A stretch of DNA of 64,000 bases from Eutypa lata (lineage: Eukaryota; Ascomycota; Sordariomycetes; Xylariales; Diatrypaceae): contig JAKULF010000004.1 of NCBI GenBank assembly GCA_022661535.1, positions 3,906,001 to 3,970,000 of the forward strand, given 5' to 3'. The notes under the pieces are model-generated. The model did not search any database. It saw nothing but the letters and a program-made list of their open reading frames with translations, and was not told where the DNA came from. Position numbers and translations under genes: made by a program. Position 1 is the first letter of the stretch; each line of letters opens with the position of its first letter. Below, one piece after another: positions 20,563 to 31,857 of the stretch.

Positions 20563-21331
20563 CTGGACGCTGAGACGTATTGGCTGCTGGTTTTATCCTG
20601 ATTCGTGGACATACACCAATAGCTTAACGATATACTATGACGATGGGGGCGTTTTCATTCGCCGGCATGGTGTTTATTAGCAACATATTAGATACTCATG
20701 GCTACACTACAAGACGTTAAATGGAGTTAACAGTTCAGGGTCCTAAGAACACTCCTTGCACTTTAGACTAGGACTGAATCGATTATTTGCGACGGGCTAC
20801 CATTATGTATATGTTCTCGTCTTAAGCTAGTCCCATTGTGATGTCAACTCCCTTTCGAATTCAATCTGGACCTCAAAACTCCACGAACCTGTTCTAGAAC
20901 GGCGTGGAGCAACGCAGTCATAGACTGAATCCGGTAAATCAGGCCCGCCATGAGGATGACACCCGGCCGGGTTAACAGCCTGAATAGTTAGACAGTCTAA
21001 CCGTCCCCCGAATAGATCATGCAGGCAGGCAGGACACCCACCCCCGCCTCCGCACTGTCAGGCTGTTGTTCCACCCCAGTCAGAACCAATACCCCAACCT
21101 TGGCAGACTCCAATCTTTTTTCGGCACTTGCAGGGGAACTCGATGCTACCTCAACTTGGGATCCAAGACAGAAAGGGGAGTTGGCTATATGTGAGTTGGG
21201 GGATTTACTCCCTTTGATCTTTCCCCCACTACACCAATCCTTTCGCTCTAGGGTCAACTTGCCTGCTGTTCGTTGCCGAAGAAATCAACCCGCGACTGGC
21301 TGACTACCTGACTGACGACTGACAACTCACG
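20563..21331. other. intergenic upstream of the sugar transporter
   Basis: Contains the transporter promoter. An open stretch at 21019-21303 on the plus strand has no recognisable protein and is left unannotated. Confidence 0.5.
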
Positions 21332-23499
21332 ATGACGGCCAAAGACGACCTGCGAATTCGCGACCACTGGCGGTGTTTCCTCGCCTGCGGTCTGATTATA
21401 CTATCGCCGTTCCAATATGGCATCGACTTTGGTCTTATCGGTGGCCTGCAGGCGATGCCTGGCTTCCTCAAGGTATGAATGATAACGATGAGAAGCGGCG
21501 CGATCCGTTGAACTCAGCTCCCCTCCATTACTTGCGTTCATAACTCACGCATTGCCTTCGGTGTCGATATAGATATTCGGACACGAAGCCCCGGACACTG
21601 CCATCGGGTGGAACTTGTCGCCGGTCCGCCAGCAGCTCATCACGTCTCTCATGTCGCTAGGCGCCTTCATCAGCTCCGGGACAGCGGGATTCGCGGCGGT
21701 GAAACTCGGCCGCAAGGTATGCCTGTATATCGCGTGTCTCGGCTGCATTGTCTCGAATGTGATCATGATGACCACGACGGATATCAACGCTCTCTATATT
21801 GGGCGGCTGCTCAACGGCTTGGCGAATGGATATTTCATGACGTTCTCACAGCTTTGGTACGTATAAGATGCCCCCTTAGATTGGAAGTTTGTTGTCGAAT
21901 TTGTAGATGCTTTCATAAATTATTGAGGTTTCCTATGATGGGAAACCTCTGAAACGCTATTACAATATTTTTTAGTAAGTGGAAAGGGGCTAATCTCAAG
22001 CGTTTATAGGATTCAAGAAAGTAGTCCAGCAAAGTACCGCGGCCTCTTTTTGTCGGTGTTCCAATTCTCTACATCCTTCGTAAGTGACACCTTGCAGGAT
22101 ATCCTTCCCGAGGTCAACAAATACTCACAGCAGTGATACAGGGAACGCTCATCGGTACCATTGTCGACTTTGGGACCTCGCCCCGACCCGACAAGTCGGC
22201 TTACCTTATCCCGCTCGGGATCATATACGTCATGCCGTTCTTCCTAGCCGTGGGCATGTTCTTCATACCCGAGTCGCCCCGCTGGTTGATCTTGCAGGGC
22301 CGCGTGGAAGAGGGCCGCAAAGCTTTGAAATGGCTGAGGCCGACCGGAGTTGAAACCGATGTCGAATTCACCGAGATCCAGGACGCGATCGCTAGGGAGC
22401 GGGAGCTAGGGAGTGACGTCGGAATCGTTGATATGTTCAAGAACCCGATCGATAGGAGACGAACGTTTCTCTCGATTGCCGGTATTACTACGCAGGCTGC
22501 TTCGGGCTCGATGTTTGTCATTTGTGAGAATATCCACTGCTATTACTACAAACGCCTCGGGGGAAAAAAAAAACATAGCTGACATTTTTTTCAATAGCAT
22601 ACAAGGCTTATTTTTTCACCATGGCGAAGGTATCAAATCCATTCGCGATGAGCTGCGTTCTGAGTACGGTAGGCCTAGCAGCGCTCGTGGCCAATTCGCT
22701 GATTATCGTCCGATACGGTCGTCGCCGTGTACTCATGACGAATGGTCTCGTTATCTGCGGAGTACTCCAGTTGATCATCGCGATCGTGTACGATAAGAAT
22801 CCAGGTACGATGGACACGGGAAAAGTCATTATCGGACTCACGACTATATACATCTCGGCCTACAATGTGAGATTGAAAATTCTGTGTGACTCTACTGTGA
22901 TACAACCTACTGACGAAGCCCGAATACAGGCGATGATTGCTCCTTATGCTTGGTTATCTGGAGGGGAGCTCCCATCGTAAGTTACGACATACCATTGGCA
23001 TTAACCCCCAATTCCTTCGTTCCCCTTCCTACACCTCCTAGACATCTAGTACCGCCAGCTTGGTTCTTTTATTTATCCCTGAAAATCTAACAATGTGAAC
23101 CACAGACAACGTCTGCGCAGCTATACATTTGGCGTTGCATCAGCCGTAGCCTTCCTCGCCGCTTGGCTTGTCACGTTCACCGCCCCCTACTTCATCAATC
23201 CCGATTCATTGAACTGGGGTCCGCGGTACGGTTACATTTGGTTCCCATCCTGTATAGTGACCGCAGCCTGGGTCTACTTCTTCCTGCCCGAGGTTCACGG
23301 CCGCACCCTCGAAGAGATCGACGAGATGGTAAGGTCTTACATATTCTTTGTTTTTCGGAGACGCGCGCCCGCTAATATGTGTATTCTGCAGTTCGAGGCG
23401 AAACTCGGCGCTCGCAAGTTCAGGGGCTACAAGTGTGTCCGCAGGGTTACTGTGGAAGAGTTATCCGAGAAAGCCCAAGTCAAACACGAAGACCTATAA
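21332..23499 (+). CDS. MFS sugar transporter
   Basis: Eight exons: 21332-21472, 21573-21856, 22010-22079, 22142-22523, 22598-22866, 22930-22976, 23106-23328 and 23392-23499. Every junction keeps frame, giving 507 aa, the usual size for the family. A plasma-membrane 12-helix proton/sugar symporter is expected. Signatures in order: YGIDFGLIGGLQ in TM1, KLGRKVCLYIACLG after TM2, GRLLNGLANGYF, the ESSPAKYRG segment, PESPRWLI before the central loop, YGRRRVLM in the second half, SQRLRSYTFG, and PEVHGRTLEEIDEMF near the end. The resemblance is to fungal maltose/hexose-type permeases; substrate not determinable. The last exon supplies the motif's Phe and a cytosolic tail with KFRGYKC. Intron 2 contains a perfect hairpin. 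The minisatellite and AT block begin about 0.9 kb downstream. Confidence 0.9.
21925..21949 (+). other. perfect 9-bp hairpin inside intron 2 of the sugar transporter
   Basis: GAGGTTTCC (21925-21933) and GGAAACCTC (21941-21949) pair perfectly around a 7-nt loop. The intron (21857-22009) is longer than its neighbours. Confidence 0.8.
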
Positions 23500-23946
23500 A
23501 GAAGGGAGTGTATGGGTATATACGGTAAGTGGTTGAACGCAATTTAGGCATAGAATTCAACATAAAGCTCTAAATGAAAGGCAATAGGGGATGACACGGA
23601 AAGGCACAGTGGCTTTTGAATATATGTAGTATATTCAGCCTATTAATAGTTACAGATACAACGAATGATCTGTATTCATTTGCTAGCTCATAAAGGCTAT
23701 TTGACTTGTTTATATCCTCAAGACAGTTGTAAGAGTCTTCGCCTTCGGCAATGCACCATGGTGTCGTCTGCCATATGAATTGGGGGGGTATATGAATACT
23801 TGTAAGTAAATTAAGTAATGGAATTTCGGCCTTAAGCGGCCGCATAGCCCGTATCTACGGGTAGCGACAGGGCTGATTGCGTCAAAACCTCTTTTTGAAG
23901 TTTTTTTTTGTCGGTGCACCTTACCTTTATTTAGCTTGCCTTAGAT
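23500..23946. other. intergenic downstream of the sugar transporter
   Basis: Presumed 3' UTR and spacer. No gene recognised. Confidence 0.5.
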
Positions 23947-24041
23947 CTCAGGCTGCCGTATGTATATTTTGTACCACGCTAATGCGTTATCTTTTAGCCA
24001 ATCAAATCTTCAGGATCGATGCGGAGCTACGGCAGCCTGAG
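23947..24041. repeat. 95-bp element with 14-bp perfect terminal inverted repeats
   Basis: CTCAGGCTGCCGTA at 23947-23960 is repeated inverted as TACGGCAGCCTGAG at 24028-24041. The interior shows no pairing or frame. It could be a MITE-like remnant or a structured site; no flanking target duplication is visible. Confidence 0.6.
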
Positions 24042-24238
24042 TTCTTTTAGTGATTTTTCGCTCTTTGCATATTGTAAATATTACATTTCAAAACAAAATA
24101 ATTCGTAATAAATTCAAAACAAACCCGATAAGTTTAAAGTTTTATATACGTTAAATTTATAAGTTAATATATAAGCAGGAATTTTCGTTATTTTTTTAAT
24201 TTCAAAACGAAGCCGTACGGATTAAAACCGATAAATTA

Positions 24239-24275
24239 CCCTGCAGGAATTACCCTGTAGAAATCACCCTGTAAG
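24239..24275. repeat. three TACCCTG-type motifs, inverted relative to the minisatellite punctuation
   Basis: ACCCTGCAG, ACCCTGTAG and ACCCTGTAA occur spaced about 15 nt apart. They are the reverse complement of the CTACAGGGT motif that punctuates the array starting at about 24430. Confidence 0.6.
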
Positions 24276-24420
24276 CGCGTTTCGATACGCTTTTTGTATG
24301 CATATTACCACCATTACCTTGATCATTACAAAAGAGCCGTATACGTGCAATTTAGTATGGTAGAAGCTCCGAGCATTATGATTTTTCTGATCAGAATGGT
24401 AGTAGTGGTATGCGACCAAG

Positions 24421-24735
24421 GAGAACCTTCAGACCTACAGGGTAGCTTATAGACCTACAGACCTACAGACCTATAGACCTACAGACCTTCAGACCTTCAG
24501 ACCTTCAGACCTACAGCTCTACAGGGTAACCTACAGACCTACAGACCTACAGACCTACAGACCTTCAGACCTTCAGACCTTCAGACCTACAGCTCTACAG
24601 GGTAACCTACAGACCTACTGCTCTACAAACCTACAGACCTACAGCTTACAGACCTACTACAGGGTAACCTACAGACCTACTGCTCTACAGACCTACAGAT
24701 CTACAGCTTTACAAGGTAACTTACAGACCTACAGA
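24421..24735. repeat. minisatellite of AGACCTAC/AGACCTTC octamers with CTACAGGGTAACC punctuation
   Basis: An octamer AGACCT(A/T)C repeats about 30 times. A CTACAGGGTA motif interrupts it at 24435, 24519, 24595 and 24657, with a diverged CAAGGTAAC copy near 24712, giving higher-order units of 84, 76 and 62 nt. Octamer length means no reading frame is kept. Not a CRISPR array, because there are no unique spacers. Confidence 0.9.
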
Positions 24736-24759
24736 TCCGGATTAAGTTACGTAAGCCAT

Positions 24760-25970
24760 TTGTCCGAACGGTTACTTAATTCGCATGTTATTATTATTAC
24801 TTTAATTAAAAAATTCATAACGCTTTAAGCTTTTTTTATATAATATTACTTTTAAACGACTTTTTTCGAAATAATTAAAATAATAATAATAATATACGAA
24901 TTAAATAATCGTTTAAATAAATAATTTATATAAATTTATTTAAACGTTTTTTTTTAATATATTATAATTATTTATTATATTATTAAAATTATAACGCTTT
25001 AAGGTTTTATTATATAATTTTATTTTTAAATAACTTTTTTCGAAATAATTAAAATTATATTAATTATAAAAACATTTAAATAAAATAATTTTAATATATA
25101 AAACTTTTTAAATTTTAATTTTATAATTATTATTTTTAATTAAAGTTATAATAAAAATATATATATATTTATAATCGTTATTTAATTTTAAATTTAATAA
25201 TTTAATTATTTTTTTAATATATATTTTTATTAATTAATTATTAATAAAAACATTATAAAAGTAAAAATTAATTTATATAAAAAAAACGTTTTTAATATAT
25301 AAAAAACTTAAAATTATTAAATTAAATTAATTTTTTTTCGATTAAAATTTAAAATTTATAAGTATTTTTTTATATTAAATTTAATAAATATATAAAATAT
25401 AATTAATTAAAAAAAGCTTAATATATAAAATAATATTTAATTTAAAAACTTTATATAATTAAATTATTTAAATTAAATTTAATCGATTTAATTAAATAAA
25501 TTTAATATTTTTTATAAATTATTTAATATTAATTATTTATTTTTAATTTATATTTAATTTTAAAAACTTTTATTAATTTATTTAATTTTTAAATTTAAAT
25601 AATTTAAATAATTAAATAATATATATATATAAATAATAATTTTAAATTTTAATTATTTATTTAATTTTTAATTTAAATAATATATTAATTATTTATTTTT
25701 ATTTATATATATAACTTTTAAAATTATAAAATAATTCGTTAATAATAATAAATAAATTAATAAAATAATTAAAAAGCTTTAATTATTTAAAATTATATAT
25801 TTTTAAATTTAAAAAATAATTAATTAATAATTAAATAATTATAATTTTAATTAATTTAAAGGTATATATATTTATAAACCTATTAAAAATAATTTTAAAT
25901 ACATAAATTTTTTAAGTAAATATTTAATTTCTAGTTAATTTATTAAAAATTTATTAAATATACCTTAATA
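24760..25970. repeat. AT-only block of about 1.2 kb
   Basis: Nearly all bases are A or T, with rare CG or GC dinucleotides, mixing TTAATTAA-like and TAATAATAA strings. Such blocks in ascomycetes usually reflect repeat-induced point mutation of old transposons, or AT isochores. No recognisable element survives. A mitochondrial origin is possible but there are no mitochondrial genes to show it. Confidence 0.85.
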
Positions 25971-26846
25971 TAAGCCCATAATATGATTTTAAGGTTTTAA
26001 CGCAGTTAGCCTTGTCGCTAACCGTACGTATCTCTCTTGCTTCCGGCATCAGCGACAATAAAGCGACTCTACAGTGAGCAAGTAATCCTTCAGTCTCCGC
26101 TTCGTCTACTTTAACTAGCAACCAGTCAATCGCATGGGAAGTTGAGTCCAATCAAAGGGTGGGATGATATTATAGAGGCCCGTTATCGCGCGCTTCCACA
26201 TAATGAACACCTTTTCTTCTTCTTTTTTCGCTACAGGCTTCAACGCCGCCGAAGACGAGGCATAGAGTAATTAAGGCATGTTTCGAATTTAGACAGTATC
26301 CTTAATATATATATATATATCTAAAACCAAACCATAGATCCCTAAAGGTCTTGGAGTCAAGCAATACGGAATGTGCCGTCGTAGCCTGCGTAGGTATAGA
26401 AAAACATCACTAGGATGCTAAGACTCTATACATATAATATCGCAAACAGGCAAGAAATGACACTAAGTTATAAGGATTATTCACTCAAATGTGCTCTTCA
26501 AACAAGGCAAAGGGCGTCATAGTAATATTTGCCCCGCATTTGTTGATTCGCCTAGAGGTTCTTAAGCTGAATTGGGAGGTGCCCAGACCGCGATGTATTC
26601 AAGGCCAACTGGGGCAGTATCACCAGGGTCTGATAGGAAGGTCGCATGCTAAAATACATACTCCCCATGCACCCTGCGCAATTTGCAGTCCGATGCAGAT
26701 CGGACTTTGCTTCTAGGCAGCTTCGATAAAGATCTGGATATGTATAAATAGCGAATGCTGATCTCAAGAAGGAATATTTCACTGAGCAAGCCTATTGAAA
26801 CAAGGTCGTCCGGTTTGTGTCAGATTACCTACTTATCCTCACCATC
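25971..26846. other. boundary of the AT block and promoter of the DJ-1-like gene
   Basis: Composition returns to normal at about 25975. A minus-strand open stretch at 25954-26151 (65 codons, truncated at the AT block) may be the end of a degraded gene but matches nothing known to me. Confidence 0.4.
26743..26750 (+). promoter_or_regulatory. TATA box of the DJ-1/PfpI gene
   Basis: TATAAATA lies 97 nt before the ATG at 26847, a normal position for a short 5' UTR. Confidence 0.5.
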
Positions 26847-27606
26847 ATGGTCAACGCAACAAGTACGTGATCCCTAGAATGCCCCCAACGATATAAACAC
26901 AGACAGCTAACCCCAAAGACCAGTTCCCCTCCGCATCGGGTACGTGCTATTCCCAGCCCTGACGGCGCTGGATCTCTTCGGCCCGCTCCAGGCCCTGAAC
27001 CTGCTGTCCATCAACTACAACATGACGCTGTCCTTGATCGCCAGCAGCCTGGACCCGCTCAGCATCGACCGGACGATCCTCGACGGCGTGTCGCAGGGGA
27101 TGCTGGGCTCGTCCGCGTCGCCGTACTTCGCGCAGTTCGTCCTCCCGACGCACACGTTCGCCGACGCGCCGGCCCTCGACGTGATCCTGGTGCCGGGGGG
27201 CGCGGGGACGCGAAACCTCAACGCGACGCAGCCGGCCGTCGACTGGCTGCGCGCCCGCATGGACGACCCGGCGCTCGACTACATGATGACGGTGTGCACG
27301 GGGGCGAGCGTGCTGGCGCGGACGGGCAAGATGGAGGGCAGGAACGCGACGACCAACAAAGCCGCCTTCAACTGGGTCAAGTCGGTCGAGCATGCCGATA
27401 AGGTCAACTGGATCGCGAAGGCCCGGTGGGTCGTCGACGGCAACCTGTGGACCAGCTCGGGCGTCAGCGCCGGCACCGATATGACGCTGGCTTGGATCGA
27501 GGAGGTCTACGGCAGGAATAGGAGCGAGACTATCCGCATAGGCATGGAGTGGAACGCGCTCAACCAGACCGATGACCCCTTTGCCGACTACTATGGATTG
27601 GCGTAA
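26847..27606 (+). CDS. DJ-1/PfpI (ThiJ) family protein
   Basis: Exon 1 26847-26862 and exon 2 26924-27606; the 61-nt intron has GTACGT, a perfect GCTAAC branch site and CCAG. This acceptor, not the nearer AAAG, keeps the frame. The product is 232 aa. The N-terminal strand and helix IGYVLFPALTALDLFGPLQ and the strand DVILVPGGAG are typical of the fold. The nucleophile elbow TVCTGASVLA places the catalytic cysteine at Cys130, followed by GRNATTNKAAF. The closest relatives by memory are fungal DJ-1-like proteins and isocyanide hydratase-type enzymes; glyoxalase, hydratase or chaperone activity cannot be chosen from sequence alone. There is no secretion signal. The gene is very GC-rich compared with the AT block to its left. 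Confidence 0.85.
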
Positions 27607-28752
27607 GAGCTGTGAGGCCAGTTTGGGTTGATTTGATCATGACAATCCTAGATTCGTTTCTAAGATAGGGAGTGTGAATGGCGCTGTAAATATAGAGATG
27701 CATTCCGGGTCTAGCAACACTTGCTCACGTATAGAATCTCTTTTCAAAATTTGTCGACTTTGGTTGAGATGCACGTAAATAGTTGACTAGTAAATTTAAC
27801 ATCCATAGCCCGTTCTGAACATTAGGTGCCAACTATCGAGAAATATAACCAAAACAAGGTTATATAAAGTAAAGCCCAATGATAGGATATTGTAAGATTC
27901 GAACTCTTGATCCAACGGATACATAGCAAATTCTAATTATAGCACGCACTAGGTAGGTATACGTTGGACTAAGGTTGACCACACTGGTATGTTGGTGCCT
28001 AAACGACTATATAGAGGTTCATTACTAGAGAAAGACCTGCAATGTCTAATGATCAAATAAACTCGAGTGCCCCTTACACTTTGTGCAACCGGTTTAGTCG
28101 CTACATATGTATCGTAACTCGCACTTATAAACATAGATTCTATACGTGTTAGTAAGATCTAGGAGTGCTTAGCTACTTTATAAGTGCAACGTAGGTAAGG
28201 AGCTACTGCAAACAATCGCGGCTATATCCGCGCTATAACCCTACCCCTTAGGTATACTTGACGGATCGTTGGGTAGAATTTCCCGATCTATAACGGAGAA
28301 TACGAAAGGTACCATCCGTACGATGCTAGTGCTACGATCTGCGGGTTCAATTCGAGCTGATCGAGATAGCCACTAAACTTATATCAGTTAAAAACATAAT
28401 CAAACGTGAGACGTATGTAAAAAACTACGCGCCCAGCCCACGGCTACATCCGTTATCGAACGTCACAAACTCAAATCAGTTTCTGCATTTTAAGACCGAA
28501 AGGCGGTGATCATCATAAGCACAGAAAATAGAACCTTCCGCATTTGCTTACTGCAGGCATCAATTCGTAAATAAATTTAAGCCCGCCCAGCCCACCACCG
28601 TCTTGCTTCGATTTGTCCATTTGTTTTTCAGCTCACAACTTCGAGTTCAATCACAACATAAACCCTTTTTCTTGCAACAACAAGCAAAGACACAATTCGC
28701 TTAGTACCACTCCACCGTTTAGTCACACATAGACAGACACACAAACGCAACA
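27607..28752. other. intergenic, 1.1 kb
   Basis: Holds the 3' region of the DJ-1-like gene and the promoter of the secreted cysteine-rich gene. GATTCGAACTCTTGATCC at 27896-27913 resembles an inverted tRNA T-arm but no full tRNA folds. Confidence 0.5.
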
Positions 28753-29276
28753 ATGCAACTCATCACCATTCTCGCCGCTGCCACCGCCGCCCTCCTCCCT
28801 ACAATGGCACTCGCACAGACGGTCGAGCCAGGGTGTAAGTAATCGACCTCCCTTCTTTTCTTCCCTTTCCTCATCTCAGCCCCTCATACCTAAATGTCAT
28901 ATCAACAGTATTTCATGCATTCCACACACATAGATAAACATAGCTGACCCTCCCTCATCGTTCTCAACAAAAAAAAACAGTCTGCCCAGAAGATGACGCC
29001 AGCTGTTCCACCTGCAGTCTGACGTGCTACCAGTCGTGCCCGGAGCCGCTGTCCATCGAGGAGTGCACGAGCTCGTGCCTGTACTGCCGGCGCGAGAGCT
29101 CGGCGTGCTCGTTCGTTCGCCTCGACCAGAGCGCCGACTGCGACGCCTGCGCCGACAACTGCGTCTGCTCCATCGGCCACATCTGCAACCCGGAGCCTGT
29201 CCCCACGGGGAGCGGTAGCGCCGGGCCGGCGCCCACGGGTGCGGGCCGCAAGATGAGGGATCTGTTTGGGTTGTAG
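28753..29276 (+). CDS. small secreted cysteine-rich protein (14 Cys)
   Basis: Exons 28753-28834 and 28981-29276 with donor GTAAGT and acceptor ACAG, giving 125 aa. An N-terminal signal peptide is clear (MQLITILAAATAALLPTMALA, cut near residue 21). The mature part has 14 cysteines within about 75 residues, many in CxxC or CxxxC spacing (for example CSTCSLTCYQSC, CDACADNC), then a Gly/Pro/Thr-rich tail ending LFGL without a GPI signal. Even cysteine number fits seven disulfides. No family recognised; it looks like a candidate apoplastic effector or cell-surface protein. It ends 374 bp from the stop of a secreted adenosine deaminase gene on the other strand. Confidence 0.85.
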
Positions 29277-29650
29277 GTATGTAGGTGGTGTGGGTCCTTT
29301 TTTGAGTCGGAGAGAGAAAATGGCTGCGTTTCCATTGTGGGGGTCGGGGAGGGCTTAGGAAAGTGAAAAAAAGAAAAGGGGGTGGGGGATGGTTTAGAGA
29401 GACGAGGTTAGATCTGGTTGGCATGACGGAACGAATCAAATGCTCATCAAACGGGGAACCATTCAATTCTCAAATACTATATTATTGAATGAAATATTAC
29501 GAACGATTCATATTGATGAATCAGTCTTGACTACAAATCTATTATGGTAAATTCCATTCCCAATTAACATATGCTAAACATTACGCAATAAGGGGGTACC
29601 TAGCAGTCTTAACAGCTTATGATTATGCCTGTGCTATGCGGTGTGGTTGA
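29277..29650. other. intergenic between convergent secreted-protein genes
   Basis: 3' ends of the cysteine-rich protein gene and of the adenosine deaminase gene meet here. No gene seen. Confidence 0.5.
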
Positions 29651-31724
29651 TTATACTGTAATGGTCATGTTCTGCCACTCTGAGAATTCATCTACGATCC
29701 ATTCGCAGAATGCTTCCCACTTGTCCTGCCAATCTCTCAGTCTCTGCGCTTTGATACTTGTACCAGCGGCTCCCAACTCAATATCTCGAACCCAATTATC
29801 ATGGTTCTGATCCTCGAAGTTGGACCATCGAATCGAGTTTTGTGCCATGGCGCCCTAAACTGAATCAGCATCGAAAACCTAAGGAACGCGGCTTACAGAG
29901 CAAAAAACAGAGCAAAGAGTAACTTACCAGTCCACCTAGTCCAATGTTGTCGAACCCCTGAATCGTCTGGTAGAAGTCGTAGCTCAGCCCAGGGTTATCC
30001 TGGCCTAGAATTGCGGGGTCGTCGTTGCTGATCGCAACCGGAATCCCATGTGCTATCATCGCAGGAAGAGGGTGGTGGAGGATGTCCGTGCTCAGTCTCA
30101 ATACTTCATTCGAGATGGGACACACTTCGACAATCACATTCCGCTTCTTGGCCAGCTCCATCAGCTCCGGGTGCTTGAACAGCGAGAACCCGTGCCCAAT
30201 GCGCCGGGCGTTGAACAGGAGGGCATCGAAGAGGTTGTCGTCAGTCGAGTTGCCGTCGCCGAGGGTCTCGCCGGCGTGGAAGAAAAACGGCATCTCCAGG
30301 TCCAGGGATGCGGTCTCGTTCTGGAACCATATGAGCTCGGGCGCGAGGTCTGACAACGGTCGCCCGAGATCTTCTTGCGAGACGAGATCATAGCCGCTAA
30401 AGAGGTCGGGAAAGTTCTGTTTGCGCTGGATGGCCTTCTTCATATCTGAATCCCTCAACAGTAAGCGGCCTTGAACAACACCAGAGAGAGCACCACCAAA
30501 TTAAAAGAGCCCATTGCCAAATCTAAATCAAGTTGGTGGATTGGTGGGGGATCAGAGGTAGATCTTACTGCTCAGAATTCTCTCCCGAGGAAGGCCCCGA
30601 CCATCCGACCAGATGATCCTCAGTCCCCAGAACGACTTGCCCTTATCGGTGGCTTGGAACTTCTCCACTTCGTCCACCAAGACACGGAACTGGAAGTCGA
30701 GGTCGGGGTCGGGGGTCTCCTCGCCCTCGGGGACCAGCGAGGCCGACGAGCCCCCGGAGCGGAACTCGGCCCAGTAGATGCCGTCGTCGACGAAGGCCTC
30801 GAACATGCGCTGGTAGACCTTGCGCAGCACGGGCTCGTACGAGGTCGCCGAGCCGGCGGGGCCGAAGCACTTCTGGAACGTCCGCCAGATGGCGTCGACG
30901 CCCAGGTCGTGGCGGATGGACTCCTCCTCGGAGATGGTCACCTTGCTCAGCCAGAACGCCGCGAAGCCTGGCTTCCCGCCCGCGAACGCCTCCGCCGCGT
31001 ACGCGAGGGGCACCAGGGCGTTGGGCACGTAGTCCGGCGAGCTGATCGACGCGTTCGCCTGCTGCATGATGGTCGTGATGTTGTTGACGTGCGCAAAGGC
31101 TATCGTGGCGTTCTCGGCGGCGATCTCCGTAGACACGCTTTGCGATGCGGATATCACCATCCCCTCGGTCTCTAGGAGAACCTCGAGGATGGTCTCGAAG
31201 TCCATTACCGCGCTGGGGTGCGCGTGGAGGAGGGAGCCCTTGGGCATGCGAGACACGATGGACCAGAGGGTCGTGGAGGGGATGAAGGGCTTGGCTTTGG
31301 GGAACATCATCCCGGCGAAGCGCTCGTCTTCTTCATGGCCCAGACTGCCTGGTTTCCGCCAGAAATTGTCTATCTCGTACTGGCGAATGGCCGCAACGAT
31401 GGCCTCGGCCTGGATAGCGGTGTCGGAAAGAGAAGAACGAAACGCATAGTCTATTCACTATCGGTTAATACAGAAAGAAGCCTTGGGTGAAGCTTTTTTC
31501 TTTCTTTCACATTCATCGTGTCCTTTCCGAGCTCAAAACTTGCCTTGTCGCTCAAGCTTCTCATTGGCGATGAGTTCCGCCTGTCTCCGCATATGCTCCT
31601 GCACTGCCGGGTCATCTGGACTCGGTTCCGAGCGAACAATCAGCTCTATCGGAATGGCAGCGCAAACGGAAAAGAGCAGCAGCATTAGCAGCGACGCTGC
31701 TTTGGAAAGTGACGACAGCGCCAT
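29651..31724 (-). CDS. secreted adenosine deaminase, ADGF/CECR1 type
   Basis: Exons 31724-31544, 31450-30569, 30445-29928 and 29854-29651, giving 594 aa. Deaminates adenosine to inosine, probably outside the cell: the first about 22 residues (MALSSLSKAASLLMLLLFSVC) are a signal peptide. The N-terminal ADGF-type domain includes FWRKPGSLG. Catalytic motifs in order: HAH of MPKGSLLHAH (zinc), FDLVSQED-like SGYDLVSQEDLG, FFHAGET (acid/base Glu region), RRIGHGF, EVCPISNEVL and ISNDDPAI (zinc Asp). Intron 1 (31543-31451) begins with GC instead of GT (AAG|GCAAGT); only this join keeps frame. Introns 2 and 3 use GTAAGA and GTAAGT. A TATA-like box lies upstream near 31850. Confidence 0.9.
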
Positions 31725-31849
31725 CGTGATGCACTCGGTACTTGATGTTCCTTACGTCTAAGGATGAGGGGCAAGGACTACGCCCGTGGATGTTGACAGT
31801 AAACTCGAGCAATGGTCTGGCACCACCATGTGCTGGGAAGTTATCTTCT

Positions 31850-31857
31850 TTATATAT
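31850..31857 (-). promoter_or_regulatory. TATA-like box of the adenosine deaminase gene
   Basis: On the minus strand TATATAAA lies about 126 nt before the ATG at 31724. Confidence 0.45.

Noticed and set aside
22010..22079. nearer acceptor TTGCAG downstream of the third transporter exon (about 22097)
   Set aside because: Using it breaks frame; the acceptor at 22140-22141 continues the family sequence.
24421..24735. CRISPR-like array
   Set aside because: Units are 8 nt, there are no spacers, and the genome is eukaryotic.
26947..27393. long minus-strand open stretch opposite the DJ-1 gene
   Set aside because: Arises from high GC in the DJ-1 exon; Arg/His-rich with no domain.
27880..27980. inverted tRNA-like string (GATTCGAACTCTTGATCC)
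   Set aside because: Only the T-arm resembles a tRNA; neither acceptor stem nor D-arm pairing can be found.
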